From Neobacillus terrae (lineage in GTDB: Bacteria; Bacillota; Bacilli; Bacillales; Cytobacillaceae), in contig NZ_JAAOEO010000012.1 of assembly GCF_011393025.1 (NCBI RefSeq), positions 62,001 through 126,000 on the forward strand: a stretch of DNA of 64,000 bases. The letters run 5' to 3'. The position numbers were made by a program, and so were the translations under genes. Numbering within the stretch: position 1 is the first letter of the stretch; each line of letters opens with the position of its first letter. Below are positions 38,586 to 47,214 of this stretch, in pieces. Below the pieces are notes generated by a model. That model worked only from the letters and a program-made list of their open reading frames with translations, was not told where the DNA came from and searched no databases.

Positions 38586-39295
38586 TGGACTCGAAACTTC
38601 AGATGAGCTGGCTGGGCTTTGGTGCCTTTTATTTTATCACACCGGGGGGAAAGAAAATTTTAATAGACCCTTGGGTTCATAATAATCCGCTTTTTCCAAC
38701 TGCCTTTCGTAAAACTATTTTTGATTCGGACTATATTTTTTTAACCCATGGACATCGGGACCATGCAGAAGACGCCGTGGAACTTGCAAAGGCAACTGGT
38801 GCAAAGGTTCTCGCCGGGTGGGAATTGTCACAGCTGCTGATGAAGAGGGGTGTGGAAAATGTCCTTCCAATCAATAAAGGAGGCACACGGGCTATTGCAG
38901 ATTTACGTGTAACCGCTGTTCATGCTGATCATTCAGGAGCTTTTGTAGAAAACGGAAGACTCATTTACGGTGGCGAGCCAATGGGATTTGTTATCAGGTT
39001 CGAGAACGGCTTTACGATTTACCACGCTGGTGATACCAATGTATTTGGTGATATGGCTCTTATTTCAGAGCTTTACCATCCTAAGGCAGCCATCCTGCCA
39101 ATTGGCGATGTTTTTACCATGGGTCCAAGAGAGGCCGCCAAAGCAATCCAACTCCTTAAAATTAAGGAAGTGATCCCCATGCATTTTGGCTATGATTTCT
39201 TAACTGGCACACCTGAAAAACTTCGGGATATGGTCAAGGACCCTTCTGTTAAAATCTATGATATTTTATCAGGAGATACATTCTTTATAGAATAA
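38582..39295 (+). CDS. Metallo-beta-lactamase-fold hydrolase (UPF0173 type)
   Basis: A 237-residue metal-dependent hydrolase. The metal motif THGHRDHAED, then VHADHSG, HAGDTNVFGDM and a late PMHFGYD supply the ligands. Substrate is unknown; the family is related to L-ascorbate-6-phosphate lactonase UlaG. It overlaps the CMD gene (ATGA) and shares its MerR-type promoter, suggesting a detoxification pair. GGAGG precedes the start. Confidence 0.88.
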   Translation: MMDSKLQMSWLGFGAFYFITPGGKKILIDPWVHNNPLFPTAFRKTIFDSDYIFLTHGHRDHAEDAVELAKATGAKVLAGWELSQLLMKRGVENVLPINKGGTRAIADLRVTAVHADHSGAFVENGRLIYGGEPMGFVIRFENGFTIYHAGDTNVFGDMALISELYHPKAAILPIGDVFTMGPREAAKAIQLLKIKEVIPMHFGYDFLTGTPEKLRDMVKDPSVKIYDILSGDTFFIE

Positions 39296-39311
39296 AAATG
39301 CCCCACGTGGA

Positions 39312-39764
39312 TTATTTTGAACTAGGGCGTATTCCTCCAATTTCAATATCTGCTTCCATGTAGTTTTCATATGGAACAGGGGCATTGGCTAATCTGCGCA
39401 GCATCATTAATTGCCCGACATGTGTCATTGCGTCAGCAAAAGGACCCTGCAACAGTTGTTCCACCGAACGATTTAGTGGCAATACTCCCTCACGAAGAAT
39501 TCCATCTAACTCTTCTAAAGTATCATAAAATCGTACAGTTTCAGTTTCCCAGCTATGAATATTTCGGTATTCAGCAAGATTGTAGTCTTTATAACAGCTG
39601 ATGGTATAAGCCATAAGAAAGGTAATATGATTTAGGATTTTTAACGGAGAGCGTCCATTTTCGCCCACTTCAAGAACGATGTAATGGGAAGGAGCCTCCT
39701 TAATAGCTAGTGTAGTTCGATAAGAAAGTGTAGCCAGAAAGTGCCTTAATAGATTATTATCCAT
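39312..39764 (-). CDS. DinB-like four-helix protein
   Basis: A 150-residue protein with the DinB/YfiT four-helix pattern: LRHFLATLSYRTTLAIK, LKILNHITFLMAYT and MTHVGQLMMLRRL. The helix-end histidines (NHI and THVGQ) could bind metal. ATG at 39764 lies after GGAGGTAC; a TTG start seven codons earlier overlaps that site and is rejected. Role unknown; such proteins may be thiol-dependent detoxification enzymes. Confidence 0.7.
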   Translation of the reverse strand: MDNNLLRHFLATLSYRTTLAIKEAPSHYIVLEVGENGRSPLKILNHITFLMAYTISCYKDYNLAEYRNIHSWETETVRFYDTLEELDGILREGVLPLNRSVEQLLQGPFADAMTHVGQLMMLRRLANAPVPYENYMEADIEIGGIRPSSK

Positions 39765-39871
39765 GTAATAAATGTACCTCCGCAATTTGATTCCAATTGA
39801 AGTAACTATATAATGAATGTTTTAATTATAGCATGTTTATTGAGAAGCAATAAGTATCTTTAAAAGGATAA

Positions 39872-39897
39872 AGCCAGCTCCGCTTTAAGGGCTGGCT
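39872..39897 (-). terminator. Terminator of the ABC exporter operon
   Basis: AGCCAGC and GCTGGCT arms with about 11 loop bases, U-rich flanks on both strands. Confidence 0.75.
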
Positions 39898-39907
39898 CAA
39901 TTTTTTA

Positions 39908-41257
39908 TTACATCTCTCTCCTCATAGCCTTCAGTACATCTACCCTTGTTGCGCGCTGTGCAGGCCTTAATCCCGAAATAATCGTTACGACATAACATAT
40001 CACGATGCAGATTAGCGGAAGGCTGACCGGAATATCACTAAAGGTAAAGTTACTTGGTGCGTTTTCACCAAATGCATTTTTTATAATAAGAGGAAGGGCT
40101 AAGTTTACCGTATAGCTGATGATATAGGAAACAACAGTTCCAATCAGGGCACCAATCAAACCGATGTAACTGCTTTCGAGCAGGAAAATACGCTTGATGG
40201 TCTTTGGGTTTGCGCCAATCGCTTTCATTATACCTATATCAGGTGCCCTCTCAGTGACGGCCATCGTCATCGTATTATAAATTCCAATTGAGGCAATCAA
40301 AATCGCAATCGTTCCAATAAAAATCAAGCCTGCCTTAACAACTAAAAACACAAGATTGACTTCCTTCAACTCATTAAGTACGGAATAGGTTTCATAATTT
40401 TTATCTTTAAGCTGCTGATCAATGTTTTTTACAGCTTCCATATTCGTCGCATAAACCTTTACTTCATCGTAAACAACACCTTCCACCTTAGGTCCCGGCG
40501 GTTCTGGATTGTTCTGTTCTTTTAACATTCCCTTAGGGGTGCCAGTGAAGGCTTCGATTTCCTTTAAACGATCATTGGAAATATAGGCATTCCGGTCCTC
40601 GAGCCACTTCTTGGTGGGTTTTACTCCAATTCCAGTTATGGTAAAAGTAAAAACTTTTTCTATTTGCTTTCCATTTTCATTCTGTTTCACTGGAAGCTCT
40701 ACTTTTTGGCCTACTAGCTCTCCCGTATATCGGTACTGATCCTTTAGTACTCCTCTTTTATCATAAAGTTCCTCGGGCTTTGCATTCTTGGAAGCCAAGT
40801 TAGTCGCAAAATCGTATCCAACCACGATTTCATCTGGTTTTTTAGGAAGATGACCTGAAGAGAGTTTGAAACCAGCCTTCATTTCAGATGGAAAATCAGC
40901 CACAATAGTTTGAGTATCAATCTGGTGATCCTTAAGATAGTACTTAGTGTTTTGCTGGAGCATCATTCTTCTGGTCACAGCTTTTACATTCTTCATTTTT
41001 TCAAAAGCCTCTATGTCTTTATCTGTAACAGGTGTAAATCCTTGTTTCATGCTTTGCTTGCCATGAACATCAATGGCAGTTACAACCTGTCTTTCTGTAA
41101 TGTCCTTAACTATCGATTTCTGAAAGCCAAAACCGACTGAGGAAAGAACAATCAGAAAGGCACACCCCATTGCCGTTGCTAAAATGGTCATGGACACCCT
41201 TGTGCGATTTTTTTTCATGTTTTGCCGTACAAAGCGGAATTGATCTTTAAGTTTCAT
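39908..41257 (-). CDS. MacB/FtsX-type ABC transporter permease
   Basis: Membrane subunit of 449 residues. One span near residues 20-40, a large extracellular domain (MacB_PCD-like) to about residue 310, and three C-terminal spans with the FtsX signature TERAPDIGIMKAIGANPKTI. It pairs with the ATPase encoded directly upstream (four-base overlap). Substrate could be a peptide or antibiotic; nothing in the neighbourhood identifies it. Confidence 0.92.
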   Translation of the reverse strand: MKLKDQFRFVRQNMKKNRTRVSMTILATAMGCAFLIVLSSVGFGFQKSIVKDITERQVVTAIDVHGKQSMKQGFTPVTDKDIEAFEKMKNVKAVTRRMMLQQNTKYYLKDHQIDTQTIVADFPSEMKAGFKLSSGHLPKKPDEIVVGYDFATNLASKNAKPEELYDKRGVLKDQYRYTGELVGQKVELPVKQNENGKQIEKVFTFTITGIGVKPTKKWLEDRNAYISNDRLKEIEAFTGTPKGMLKEQNNPEPPGPKVEGVVYDEVKVYATNMEAVKNIDQQLKDKNYETYSVLNELKEVNLVFLVVKAGLIFIGTIAILIASIGIYNTMTMAVTERAPDIGIMKAIGANPKTIKRIFLLESSYIGLIGALIGTVVSYIISYTVNLALPLIIKNAFGENAPSNFTFSDIPVSLPLICIVICYVVTIISGLRPAQRATRVDVLKAMRREM

Positions 41258-41943
41258 ACCAGCTCCCCCTCCGTAATTCTGCCATCACTCAGTTCAATTG
41301 TTCGATGACCAATTCGGGCAACTTTATCATCATGAGTAATAATCAGAAAAGTAATGCCCAAATCCTGATTTAATTGCTTAATAAATGTTAAAAGATCTTC
41401 TTCTGTCTCGCTGTCCAGACTTCCGGTCGGTTCATCTGCGAGTATAATCGGAGGATTAACAATCAATGCCCTTGCGATGCTGACACGCTGCTGCTGGCCG
41501 CCCGACAATTCACCAGGATAGTGGTCCTGATATTCAGATAAGCCCACTTTTTTAAGCATCTCTTCTGTCTTATCCCTTCGTTCCTTTTCTGCCATTCCTT
41601 TTATAATCAATGGAAGTTCTATATTTTGGAAAGCAGTCATGCTAGGAATCAGCTGAAAGCTTTGAAAAATAAAACCAAGATTTTTAATTCTAAAATCAGC
41701 AAACTGAGCTTCATTTAACTTTGATACCTGCTCCTCATTTATCCAGATTCCGCCTTCCCTTGGGCGGATAAATCCGCTTATTAAATTTAAAAGAGTTGAT
41801 TTTCCTGACCCACTTCGGCCTACAATAGTAAGGATTTCTCCCCTATTTACCGAAAAATTAATATCTCTTAGGACCGGAATAATGGTTGCCCGGCCTTTTT
41901 TTCCTATTTCAAAGTCATGGCTTACATTTTTAACCGTAATCAA
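41254..41943 (-). CDS. ABC transporter ATP-binding protein (LolD/MacB type)
   Basis: ATPase of 229 residues. Walker [11 protein letters not shown]-loop [10 protein letters not shown], signature [15 protein letters not shown] and Walker [12 protein letters not shown] are all present. The start is TTG at 41943, 7 nt after GGGAGG. It energises the permease encoded next on the same strand. Confidence 0.94.
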   Translation of the reverse strand: MITVKNVSHDFEIGKKGRATIIPVLRDINFSVNRGEILTIVGRSGSGKSTLLNLISGFIRPREGGIWINEEQVSKLNEAQFADFRIKNLGFIFQSFQLIPSMTAFQNIELPLIIKGMAEKERRDKTEEMLKKVGLSEYQDHYPGELSGGQQQRVSIARALIVNPPIILADEPTGSLDSETEEDLLTFIKQLNQDLGITFLIITHDDKVARIGHRTIELSDGRITEGELV

Positions 41944-42131
41944 TGATATCCTCCCATTTCCCTCTCAAATATATTTCCATAAATAAGACGAAGAAAATTG
42001 GAAAACGCCTTCAAGATATGTAAAAATTTTTATAAAAGGAAATCCCGCTCGTACTTATTTGGATAATATTAGCATTTAATTAAGCAATCTATTAAAATAT
42101 AATTGATATCTTTTTTAAGGGGGTTTTTAGA

Positions 42132-42917
42132 ATGAACAGCCATCAAATAGAATACAAAATCTACGGCGATGACATGCAATTTGTTGAAGTAGAACTCGAC
42201 CCACAGGAAACAGTTGTAGCTGAAGCCGGCAGTTTAATGATGATGGAAGATGGAATTGGAATGGAAACCATCTTTGGCGATGGATCCGGCGGCGGCGGAC
42301 TTATGGGTAAGCTTTTTAACGCCGGCAAGCGGGTCCTTACTGGCGAAAGCCTATTTATGACCACTTTTACGAATCAGGCTTACGGTAAAAAGCATGTATC
42401 CTTCGCCTCTCCTTATCCAGGGAAAATTATCCCCATGGATCTTAGCCAGCTGGGCGGAAAAATAATCTGCCAAAAGGATGCGTTCCTGGCAGCAGCTAAA
42501 GGAGTAACCGTGGGAATCGAATTCCAGCGCAAAATCGGAACAGGCTTTTTTGGCGGTGAAGGCTTTATTATGCAGAAACTTGAAGGCGATGGACTCACGT
42601 TTGTTCATGCCGGCGGGACTATACATAAAAAAGAACTGCTCCCTGGCGAGGTACTGCGTGTCGATACTGGCTGTCTTGTAGCCATGACAAGCAGTGTTAA
42701 TTATGATATCGAAATGGTAAAAGGCATTAAAACCGCTTTGTTTGGAGGAGAAGGCTTATTCTTTGCCACATTGCGCGGGCCAGGAACCGTTTGGGTTCAG
42801 TCACTGCCATTCAGCAGGCTGGCAAGCCGAGTATTTGCGGCCATGCCATCCCGAGGCGGACATAGTGATGAAGGAAGTATAGCAAGAGGAATTTTCAACC
42901 TTTTGGACGGGGATTGA
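42132..42917 (+). CDS. AIM24 / TIGR00266 family protein
   Basis: A 261-residue beta-rich protein. The opening YKIYGDDMQFVEVELDP, the glycine-rich GDGSGGGGLMGKLF and the stretch MTTFTNQAYGKKHVSFASP are typical. The family has a TRAP-like double beta fold; no biochemical function is established in bacteria. It is a single-gene unit with an AAGGGGG site and its own terminator. Confidence 0.92.
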   Translation: MNSHQIEYKIYGDDMQFVEVELDPQETVVAEAGSLMMMEDGIGMETIFGDGSGGGGLMGKLFNAGKRVLTGESLFMTTFTNQAYGKKHVSFASPYPGKIIPMDLSQLGGKIICQKDAFLAAAKGVTVGIEFQRKIGTGFFGGEGFIMQKLEGDGLTFVHAGGTIHKKELLPGEVLRVDTGCLVAMTSSVNYDIEMVKGIKTALFGGEGLFFATLRGPGTVWVQSLPFSRLASRVFAAMPSRGGHSDEGSIARGIFNLLDGD

Positions 42918-42923
42918 GATTAT

Positions 42924-42966
42924 AAAAAACGGCAGCTTCGATATTGGAAGCTGCCGTTTTGTTTTG
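42924..42966 (+). terminator. Terminator after AIM24 gene, bidirectional
   Basis: GGCAGCTTC and GAAGCTGCC arms (one extra base in the loop) flanked by A run and GTTTTGTTTT; also serves the convergent DinB gene. Confidence 0.85.
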
Positions 42967-43452
42967 TTAAGAGACTCCGTATTTAGGGTCCCAGTTTCCC
43001 ATTATTTTTCTAGTCGTGACAATCTGTCCGATATGATGGGCATTATGGAGTACCAAATTAGTTAGCTTAACCCTCCATGGTTCTGAGCGATCTTCTTCAT
43101 TTGGAAGATCAAGCTTCGCTTCTTCACATTCCGTTAGGGCTGCAATCCATTTTTCCATTATCCTCTGAAAATTGGCCGCTGAGTCATTCCAGGTTTCTTC
43201 GTTTTTAAAGGTTACATTATTATCTTCCACTCGATCATTGTTGGGCTGACCAAGAAAGCGTTCAAGATACCTTTTATTCCAAAAATTTAAATGGACTACA
43301 ATTTCATGAATGGAATTCGCAGATTCACCTGGCTTCTTGTAAGCATCCTCACTTGATAACCCTTTTATTGCGTTTTCAAAGGTGACAAACCAGCCGCCAT
43401 TAACATGGCTGCAATAAGCAAATTGATTACTTAAAACATCCTTTGTGCTCAT
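42967..43452 (-). CDS. DinB family protein
   Basis: A 161-residue four-helix DinB protein. Three histidines at helix ends that form the metal site are visible: NSIHEIVVHLNFW, and LVLHNAHHIGQIV near the C-terminus. ATG follows GGAGG. Members include bacillithiol-dependent transferases, but the substrate is not known for this one. The gene faces the AIM24 gene and shares a terminator. Confidence 0.85.
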   Translation of the reverse strand: MSTKDVLSNQFAYCSHVNGGWFVTFENAIKGLSSEDAYKKPGESANSIHEIVVHLNFWNKRYLERFLGQPNNDRVEDNNVTFKNEETWNDSAANFQRIMEKWIAALTECEEAKLDLPNEEDRSEPWRVKLTNLVLHNAHHIGQIVTTRKIMGNWDPKYGVS

Positions 43453-43536
43453 ATAAACACCTCCTTTAAATCAGTTACCTTACAAATTCTGAATTTATAT
43501 GAAAAAACCTTTAAATAAATATCCATCTCTTCCCAC

Positions 43537-43565
43537 TTGTTTCCTCCTAGGGATAATGGTATATT
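43537..43565 (+). promoter_or_regulatory. Promoter of the candidate small RNA
   Basis: TTGTTT (43537-43542) and TATATT (43560-43565) with a 17-bp spacer; transcription would start near 43571. Confidence 0.5.
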
Positions 43566-43570
43566 AAATA

Positions 43571-43685
43571 AGCGATGAGCTGAGTTGTGTAAGCCGGGAA
43601 ACATTCCTTTTTGGAGCACACTATGTGGAGTGTGGTTTTCCGCCTCAATACGCAAAAAGACACCTGCTATGCAGGTGTCTTTTTT
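43571..43685 (+). ncRNA. Candidate structured small RNA, about 114 nt
   Basis: Between a sigma-A-like promoter and a perfect intrinsic terminator. A long arm CGGGAAAC (43595-43602) pairs with GTTTTCCG (43635-43642), enclosing an inner hairpin CACACT / AGTGTG (43617-43634). The 3' end is the hairpin GACACCTGC / GCAGGTGTC with a run of six T. No convincing reading frame starts in it. I could not match it to a known family; the following PAS-STAS gene starts about 90 bp later, so a leader role is also possible if the terminator is conditional. Confidence 0.45.
43654..43685. terminator. Intrinsic terminator of the candidate small RNA
   Basis: AAAAAGACACCTGC pairs with GCAGGTGTCTTTTT around TAT; symmetric, so it can stop transcription on both strands. 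Confidence 0.85.
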
Positions 43686-43800
43686 ACTGTCTTTCTATTA
43701 TTCAACATTCTGAATTGTGTTATCTTATTAACTTGTATATACTTTTATCATACAAACAGTAAAGGAGAGGTTCGCCATATCGATCAACTTTTTAAAAAAG

Positions 43801-44556
43801 ATGGACACTCTGCAGCTGCTCGATAAGATAAGCGAAAATATTTTAATTGCCGATATTGATTATAATATTGTGTGGCTGAACCAATCTGCTAAAGAACTCC
43901 TTAAAATAATTGGCCCCTATGTTCAAATTGAAAGTCCAGAGGGTTTTATCGGTCAAAGCCTATCACGTTTTCACAGCCGAAACTCACAAGAATACATAAA
44001 AAATGGGCAGTTTCCTCATTCAGCAACCATCACATTATTTCAAAAATTCAAATCAAATATTGTAGTTGATGTTTTAACATCTGAGAAAGGAGAAAAAGCT
44101 GGGTATGTCCTTACTTGGAAGGACCTCACAGAATTTGACAATATCTTAAAGGAACGAGATGAGCAATTAAAAGAAATCGATACACCCATCATCCCTCTTG
44201 CTAATGATATTTCTATTCTTGTACCTATTTTAGGAAAACTGACCGATGAACGTATTAACCACATTGAAGAAAAAGTACTTATCTTTTGTTCTGAGAATCA
44301 AATATCGGACATTCTTTTTGATTTTTCCGGAGTTTTTAATGAGCTCGACCCTCAAACCGCCTGCCGACTCCAGCAAATGCAGGGTGCACTCAGATTAATG
44401 GGAGCAGAACCTATTTATGTAGGGATAAGGCCCGATATGGCGCGTTCTATGGTGAGGGACCAAATTTTTTTCGGTGCCAAAACCTTTCAAGCGTTTAAAC
44501 AGGGAATCTTTTATATTTGGAATAAATCGGGATTAACCCTTTCCAGCCCGAAATAA
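43801..44556 (+). CDS. PAS-STAS protein, RsbR-like
   Basis: A 251-residue protein from ATG 43801. The N-terminal half is a PAS domain (ILIADIDYNIVWLNQSAKEL, then GYVLTWKDLTEFD); the C-terminal half is a STAS domain like that of RsbR stressosome proteins (LPILGKLTDER-like stretch VPILGKLTDERI, ILFDFSGVFNELDP). Such proteins feed signals to stress sigma-factor control. The ATG has no ribosome site; AAAGGAGAGG at 43761-43770 instead points to an in-frame ATA at 43777, eight codons upstream, so the real start may be a rare non-ATG codon. Confidence 0.82.
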   Translation: MDTLQLLDKISENILIADIDYNIVWLNQSAKELLKIIGPYVQIESPEGFIGQSLSRFHSRNSQEYIKNGQFPHSATITLFQKFKSNIVVDVLTSEKGEKAGYVLTWKDLTEFDNILKERDEQLKEIDTPIIPLANDISILVPILGKLTDERINHIEEKVLIFCSENQISDILFDFSGVFNELDPQTACRLQQMQGALRLMGAEPIYVGIRPDMARSMVRDQIFFGAKTFQAFKQGIFYIWNKSGLTLSSPK

Positions 44557-44564
44557 TAAACAAT

Positions 44565-44601
44565 AAAAACGCACGCAGTTTCCACTGCTGTGCGTTTTTT
44601 T
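44565..44601. terminator. Bidirectional terminator between PAS-STAS and DUF3900 genes
   Basis: AACGCACGCAGT and ACTGCTGTGCGTT arms with TTCC loop, A and T runs on both sides. Confidence 0.85.
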
Positions 44602-45664
44602 AGCTTTGTTTTCTTTGAATTTTTCCAATTACATCTTCTATACTGTCTGGCTTCAAAAATTCAACCGGGGAAAAGCCTTTTTCAAAAACCACCGAATCAG
44701 CTTCAATAAGAAGGACATACTTATCTCCTACTTTTGCTAAGTGAATCATATCTCCAAAATCGGCAAGGAGACCTCTTACTGAAATATGATCCATCTTCAT
44801 TTTCAATTCGAGTTCTGGAGTTTGCTCAACAATTTGAGCTGCCGCCTCTATTACCTGTTCAGTATCAAACCGTTCCTGAAGCTCCCTTTTTTCACTGGCT
44901 GCCCAAATCTCCATTGCTGTTTCAAGCTGCTCAAGTTCCTCACTTTCAGGTTCAAAAACTTCTTCCATATGCCCTCTTACCATTTCGATGACCTGAGACT
45001 TAACAATCTCCGGCATTGACTCCCCGTATTCCACATATTTAAGAAAGTCCTCAAAATAACGGGCATGTGAGGCCTGATTTATTTTCAGCTCATGCTCCTC
45101 GAGCATACCTTCCTCTTCCATATATGGATACTGGATAGACTTCATATTTTTAGTCGTAATGGCCATTTCTACTTGCCGAATGAGTGTTTTTTCATCAGAA
45201 ATAGACGCCACTTTCGGTTCAAAATCACATTTTAAAATAAATACAAACGGGTCATCGAAATAACGGTTTAATTTAGCGGAAACAACAATAAAGACACCTC
45301 CACGAACTGCGCTTGTATCTAAATAAGCTGAGACAAACTGCTCACTTTGCTGCATAAATACTTCCTTTTCATCCGCAAATCGCACCCGGTTAAATAAATT
45401 ATAATTTGGGTTGGAGGTCAGGTCATGGCCTTCCTCGACAACAAAATAACCAATTTTCGTAGGTACTTCCTCCGTTTTCGGATGACGATCAACCTTTCGC
45501 TTCACAATCTTTGCCAATTCACCGTCAAGGAAATCCTTTAAGGGGCTATCGTCATAATCCTCACCATCAAGCGTCTGATAATGTTTATAGCGTTTATCAG
45601 CCTGTTCTCCCTTACCCTCAACCTGTATAACAAAAAAAGATAAGAAATTAATATCAAAGTCCAT
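44600..45664 (-). CDS. DUF3900 family protein
   Basis: A 354-residue protein that opens MDFDINFLSFFVIQVEG, which I recall as DUF3900; this is from memory and not searched. Acidic C-terminal half with EELEQLETAMEIWAASEKRE. No signal peptide or membrane segment. The overall layout recalls nucleoid-associated NdpA/YejK proteins, but this is a loose likeness. ATG follows AGGGTGAG. No neighbour suggests a function. Confidence 0.6.
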   Translation of the reverse strand: MDFDINFLSFFVIQVEGKGEQADKRYKHYQTLDGEDYDDSPLKDFLDGELAKIVKRKVDRHPKTEEVPTKIGYFVVEEGHDLTSNPNYNLFNRVRFADEKEVFMQQSEQFVSAYLDTSAVRGGVFIVVSAKLNRYFDDPFVFILKCDFEPKVASISDEKTLIRQVEMAITTKNMKSIQYPYMEEEGMLEEHELKINQASHARYFEDFLKYVEYGESMPEIVKSQVIEMVRGHMEEVFEPESEELEQLETAMEIWAASEKRELQERFDTEQVIEAAAQIVEQTPELELKMKMDHISVRGLLADFGDMIHLAKVGDKYVLLIEADSVVFEKGFSPVEFLKPDSIEDVIGKIQRKQS

Positions 45665-46184
45665 TTGCTCACCCTGCCCTTTACATTTACCTTCATCAGT
45701 ATAGGATGGAGCGCTGTTTTCGTCAATTCAAAAAGTACTCCAGGGTGTGGCTTTGTAACCTGGGGGAATGCTGATGGGTTTGAGCCAATTTGACTCCTGA
45801 TTACTAAATTAAAATGTGATGATATCAAGCTTAGGAGATGTTTATGCGGACCGTTTGTTAGTATTTACCAACAGTTCGATAGCGATATAGTGTCATGTTT
45901 GGCATTCGTTTCGGTGAATTCGTGCATTTCATTGATGGAATCGTGCATTTCTTTGTTGGAATCGTGCATTTCCTTTTAAAAATCGTGCATTTCTTTGTTT
46001 GAGAGGGGGGTATAACAGTAAAAATAACGGACTTTTTATTTGTTTTAAAACTGTTAGAACAAAAAAATCCATTATTTTTTGATTTTCTTATTTAAATAAT
46101 GAAAAATCTGCATCTTTTTTTGGTGGAATTATTCAAAAGTGTATGAAAAAATTTTTAGATACCTATCTAGGTATACCATAAACA
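45665..46184. other. Gene-free region with 21-bp array B
   Basis: About 520 bp with no supported gene. It holds the array at 45919-46001 and AT-rich sequence with a small palindrome ATACCTATCTAGGTAT at 46157-46172. A possible CCAGG/CCTGG hairpin near 45738-45765 was seen without a T run. Confidence 0.7.
45919..46001. repeat. 21-bp tandem array B, four units
   Basis: The word CGTGCATTTC recurs at 45921, 45942, 45963 and 45984, an exact 21-bp period. Unit form is AATCGTGCATTTCTTTGTTGG with a variable last part. A degenerate copy may precede it. Intergenic. Confidence 0.9.
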
Positions 46185-46206
46185 AGGCTGTCCAGTTTCG
46201 GACAGC
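46185..46206 (-). terminator. Terminator of the 49-residue gene
   Basis: GGCTGTCC and GGACAGCC arms with six loop bases; on the minus strand TTGTTTATGG follows. Confidence 0.7.
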
Positions 46207-46216
46207 CTCTTCAAAT

Positions 46217-46366
46217 TTATTTTCTCATATTTTCCTGGTCTTTCATATGGTTTTGCTGATCAGGAAGCCGTCCTTCCACAGTCGTATCCTTCTTGGGGTT
46301 TTGATTCTCCTGCATTCTTTTTTCCACTTCAAGTAGGTTTTCTTTTTCAAACTTTTCGTTTGCCAT
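46217..46366 (-). CDS. Small hydrophilic protein, 49 residues, unknown
   Basis: Frame MANEKFEKENLLEVEKRM onward, ending QENMRK, rich in Glu, Lys, Asn and Gln, with no membrane segment or cysteine. A strong AGGAGGG site lies 8 nt upstream and a terminator follows at 46185-46206, which argues for a true gene. Composition resembles small spore or stress proteins, but I do not recognise the family. No function can be assigned. Confidence 0.65.
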   Translation of the reverse strand: MANEKFEKENLLEVEKRMQENQNPKKDTTVEGRLPDQQNHMKDQENMRK

Positions 46367-46438
46367 ATTGAATCCCTCCTATAAGTTGTCCTTATCCTTT
46401 TCCCTAAAAATAACTTGTTTATACATGTTTCTCCCATA

Positions 46439-46468
46439 AAAAAAGCAGTGCGTTTTCCGCAACTGCTT
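46439..46468 (-). terminator. Terminator of the 56-residue gene
   Basis: Minus-strand AGCAGTTGCG pairs with CGCACTGCT, then TTTTTTTA. Confidence 0.85.
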
Positions 46469-46473
46469 CTTTC

Positions 46474-46644
46474 CTATTCATTCATTTCAAGAATTTGTTT
46501 TTGGATAATGCGGTCCCGCTCCCCGCCGTCCGATAATTCTTCAGAAAATTCATGTTCAGTATTTTTGCCAACAAGCTTAGATGTTGCAATTGTCTTAGGA
46601 GCCAGGTTATTATTAGGTGCCCCTTGTTCGTTCCATTTTCCCAT
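46474..46644 (-). CDS. Small protein, 56 residues, unknown
   Basis: Frame MGKWNEQGAPNNNLAPKTI onward to QILEMNE. Hydrophilic, no membrane segment. An AGAAGGGA site stands 8 nt before the ATG and a strong terminator follows, so it is likely a real gene. The site is part of an AGTCCC/GGGACT inverted repeat (about 46648-46686) that could hide it. Sequence family not recognised. Confidence 0.62.
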   Translation of the reverse strand: MGKWNEQGAPNNNLAPKTIATSKLVGKNTEHEFSEELSDGGERDRIIQKQILEMNE

Positions 46645-46698
46645 ACATACAGTCCCTTCTTTTGGTAGTTATTTTTAGTATGGGACTTTTTTAAAAGT

Positions 46699-47214
46699 TT
46701 ATTTATCGGCGACAAGAGAATTTCCAAGCTGCTTGAGCTGATTCCCGTAAACCGCTTCAAATACTTCTCTTATCCTTTGGTTTTGGACATATGAAAATTT
46801 GTGGTTCTCATAAGAAAGTTTTGTATTTAATAAAGCTATTTCATCAGTATTTTCATTCCTTTGTACATCATACAGCTGTATGTCCAGTCTTTTTCCTATG
46901 ATGGCGGCCTGTTGAAAGTCTTTAATATCGTCGAGTTTTGAAGCTGCTTTTTCTAAACTCCCTGTCATATTCTTTTCAAATCCACGTGGTACCTTATCCA
47001 AAGCCACAACTGCTTTTTTATACTGATTACTTGCTTTTTTTATTTTCTCCTGATTCAACTTTGCAAGAGTACCGTTTTCCTGTACAAATTGAAGGTTTTC
47101 TTCCATTTCTTTATAAAGAGAAGATGTCTCTTGATTCGCTTTTTTTACATATTCTTCAGCTTTTTTGGCATTACCCTCTGTGTAAAAAAGAGTTCCAAGA
47201 CCTCCAAGGACCAT
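46699..47214 (-). CDS. Membrane-anchored helical protein of unknown function
   Basis: About 171 residues: a hydrophobic start (MVLGGLGTLFY, extended upstream in frame by VVFGVVLSLI) and a soluble, helix-rich body with a likely coiled coil (KKAEEYVKKANQETSSLYKEM). The start is unclear: a GGGAGG site stands before an ATG at about 47254 in another frame (MKSKLYLVLFYR then TGA), and adding one base there would join it to the main frame as MKIKVVFGVVLS. So a one-base deletion, or re-initiation at TTGATAATG, is likely. Family not recognised. Confidence 0.6.
   Translation of the reverse strand: MVLGGLGTLFYTEGNAKKAEEYVKKANQETSSLYKEMEENLQFVQENGTLAKLNQEKIKKASNQYKKAVVALDKVPRGFEKNMTGSLEKAASKLDDIKDFQQAAIIGKRLDIQLYDVQRNENTDEIALLNTKLSYENHKFSYVQNQRIREVFEAVYGNQLKQLGNSLVADK

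Noticed and set aside
43449-43826. Open frames of 60-70 codons around the candidate small RNA
   Set aside because: No ribosome sites, no recognisable protein, and they cross the terminator hairpin.
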